Origin: Massilia sp. Root351
GTDB lineage: Bacteria; Pseudomonadota; Gammaproteobacteria; Burkholderiales; Burkholderiaceae_D
Assembly (NCBI RefSeq): GCF_001425045.1
Contig: NZ_LMDJ01000001.1
Span: 683,859-747,858 of the forward strand
Reading direction: 5' to 3'
DNA: 64,000 nucleotides
Part shown: one piece after another, positions 63,499-64,000 of the stretch
Layout of the letters: each line of letters begins with the position of its first letter
Numbering within the stretch: the first letter of the stretch is position 1
The notes under the pieces: model-generated
What the model saw: the letters and a program-made list of their open reading frames with translations, nothing else
Database searches by the model: none
Told to the model about the DNA's origin: nothing
Translations under genes and position numbers: made by a program

Positions 63499-64000
63499 AT
63501 GAGCAAACCATTCAAACGCATCCTGCTGACCGGCGCCGCCGGCGGCCTGGGCAAAATCCTGCGCGACCGCATCAAGCCATGGGCCGACGTGGTGCGCCTG
63601 AGCGACATCGGCGACATGGGCGAAGCGCGCGAGGGCGAGGAAATCGTCCGCTGCGACCTGTCCGACAAGCCGTCCGTGCTGACGCTGCTGGAAGGCGTGG
63701 ACGCGGTGCTGCATTTCGGCGGCATCTCCACCGAGAGCAATTTCGAAGCCATCATGGCGGCCAACATCCAGGGCACCTACAACCTGTATGAAGCGGCGCA
63801 CAAGGCCGGCACCCGCCGCATCATCTTCGCCAGCTCCAACCACACCATCGGCTACCACAAGGTGACCGAGGTGCTGGACGCCGACAGCCCGACCCGCCCG
63901 GACAGCATGTACGGCATCAGCAAGGTGTTCGGCGAGCAGCTGGCGCGCTACTACTTTGACCGCACCGGCATTGAAACCGTGTGCCTGCGCATCGGTTCTT
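63499..64000 (+). CDS. udh: Uronate dehydrogenase, N-terminal part (continues past window)
   Basis: The first 167 codons are in the window. NAD-dependent SDR-type enzyme oxidising D-galacturonate (or D-glucuronate) to the galactaro- or glucarolactone. The Rossmann motif KRILLTGAAGGLGKILRDRI, VLHFGGISTESNFEAIMAANIQGTYN, catalytic Ser in FASSNHTIGY and the Tyr-x3-Lys pair in MYGISKVFGEQLA are intact, as in known uronate dehydrogenases. ATG 63499 with AAGGA upstream. The lactone it makes is the likely substrate of the SMP-30 lactonase at 52.9 kb. Confidence 0.9.
   Translation, partial: MSKPFKRILLTGAAGGLGKILRDRIKPWADVVRLSDIGDMGEAREGEEIVRCDLSDKPSVLTLLEGVDAVLHFGGISTESNFEAIMAANIQGTYNLYEAAHKAGTRRIIFASSNHTIGYHKVTEVLDADSPTRPDSMYGISKVFGEQLARYYFDRTGIETVCLRIGS

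Overview
This window is a high-GC proteobacterial chromosome segment, most probably from the Betaproteobacteria (Burkholderiales, Oxalobacteraceae; the Massilia/Duganella group fits best). That assignment rests on gene order and protein style (pilU-pilT beside yggS-proC, the coxB-ctaD-ctaG-ctaE cluster with DUF2970 and DUF2909 partners, high GC, pectin-degrading accessory genes), not on a database search. I found no rRNA, tRNA, CRISPR array, prophage, integrase or plasmid gene. Genes are dense, with many 4-base ATGA stop/start overlaps, and no intergenic gap exceeds about 300 bp.

Layout. 0-4.1 kb: the start of a response regulator, a MHYT-type hybrid histidine kinase and a glutathione peroxidase. 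4.1-8 kb: pilU and pilT, divergent from yggS and proC. 8-16 kb: housekeeping genes (DUF883, ubiA, oxyR, a second PilU-like ATPase, a stand-alone heptose adenylyltransferase, DUF421, trmL, comF, a BioC-like methyltransferase), interrupted at 12.8-13.8 kb by a REP-associated tyrosine transposase (RAYT) between two REP palindromes. 16.4-25.4 kb: an aa3-type cytochrome c oxidase locus covering structural subunits, copper delivery (CtaG, Sco, a Sco-like protein), SURF1 and heme A synthesis (CtaA, CtaB). 25.5-29.6 kb: an AI-2E-family exporter, a PAS-GGDEF-EAL protein and a CorC/HlyC protein. 29.7-35.7 kb: a YbhG/F/S/R-like ABC exporter divergent from a CecR-like TetR regulator. 35.7-38.8 kb: an MFS transporter and two LysR regulators. 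38.9-42 kb: a small tellurite/stress (Ter) module of DUF475, TerD, an AIM24-like protein and TerD.

42.1-49.4 kb is a cell-surface-signalling siderophore uptake operon on the minus strand: FecI-type sigma factor, FecR, TonB receptor with a signalling domain, periplasmic esterase, two small membrane proteins (DUF3325, DUF3649) and a PepSY membrane protein. The order suggests import of a ferric ester-type siderophore, with iron released by hydrolysis and/or reduction. A Fur-box-like palindrome precedes the sigma gene.

49.5-64 kb is a pectin/galacturonate locus. Predicted secreted enzymes (polygalacturonase GH28, pectin methylesterase CE8, rhamnogalacturonan acetylesterase CE12) and a TonB receptor would supply galacturonate. 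Uronate dehydrogenase, an SMP-30 lactonase, galactarate dehydratase, 5-keto-4-deoxyglucarate dehydratase and 2-oxoglutarate semialdehyde dehydrogenase would convert it to 2-oxoglutarate by the oxidative route. Two different FadR/GntR regulators flank the locus, and I see two different operator types: TTGTA...TACAA-like sites before regulator 1, kdgD and udh, and paired TGGTC-N-GACCA sites between regulator 2 and garD.

The most unusual non-coding element is a 71-bp perfect palindrome at 53.8 kb, a third copy of the REP family whose other two copies flank the RAYT gene 40 kb away.
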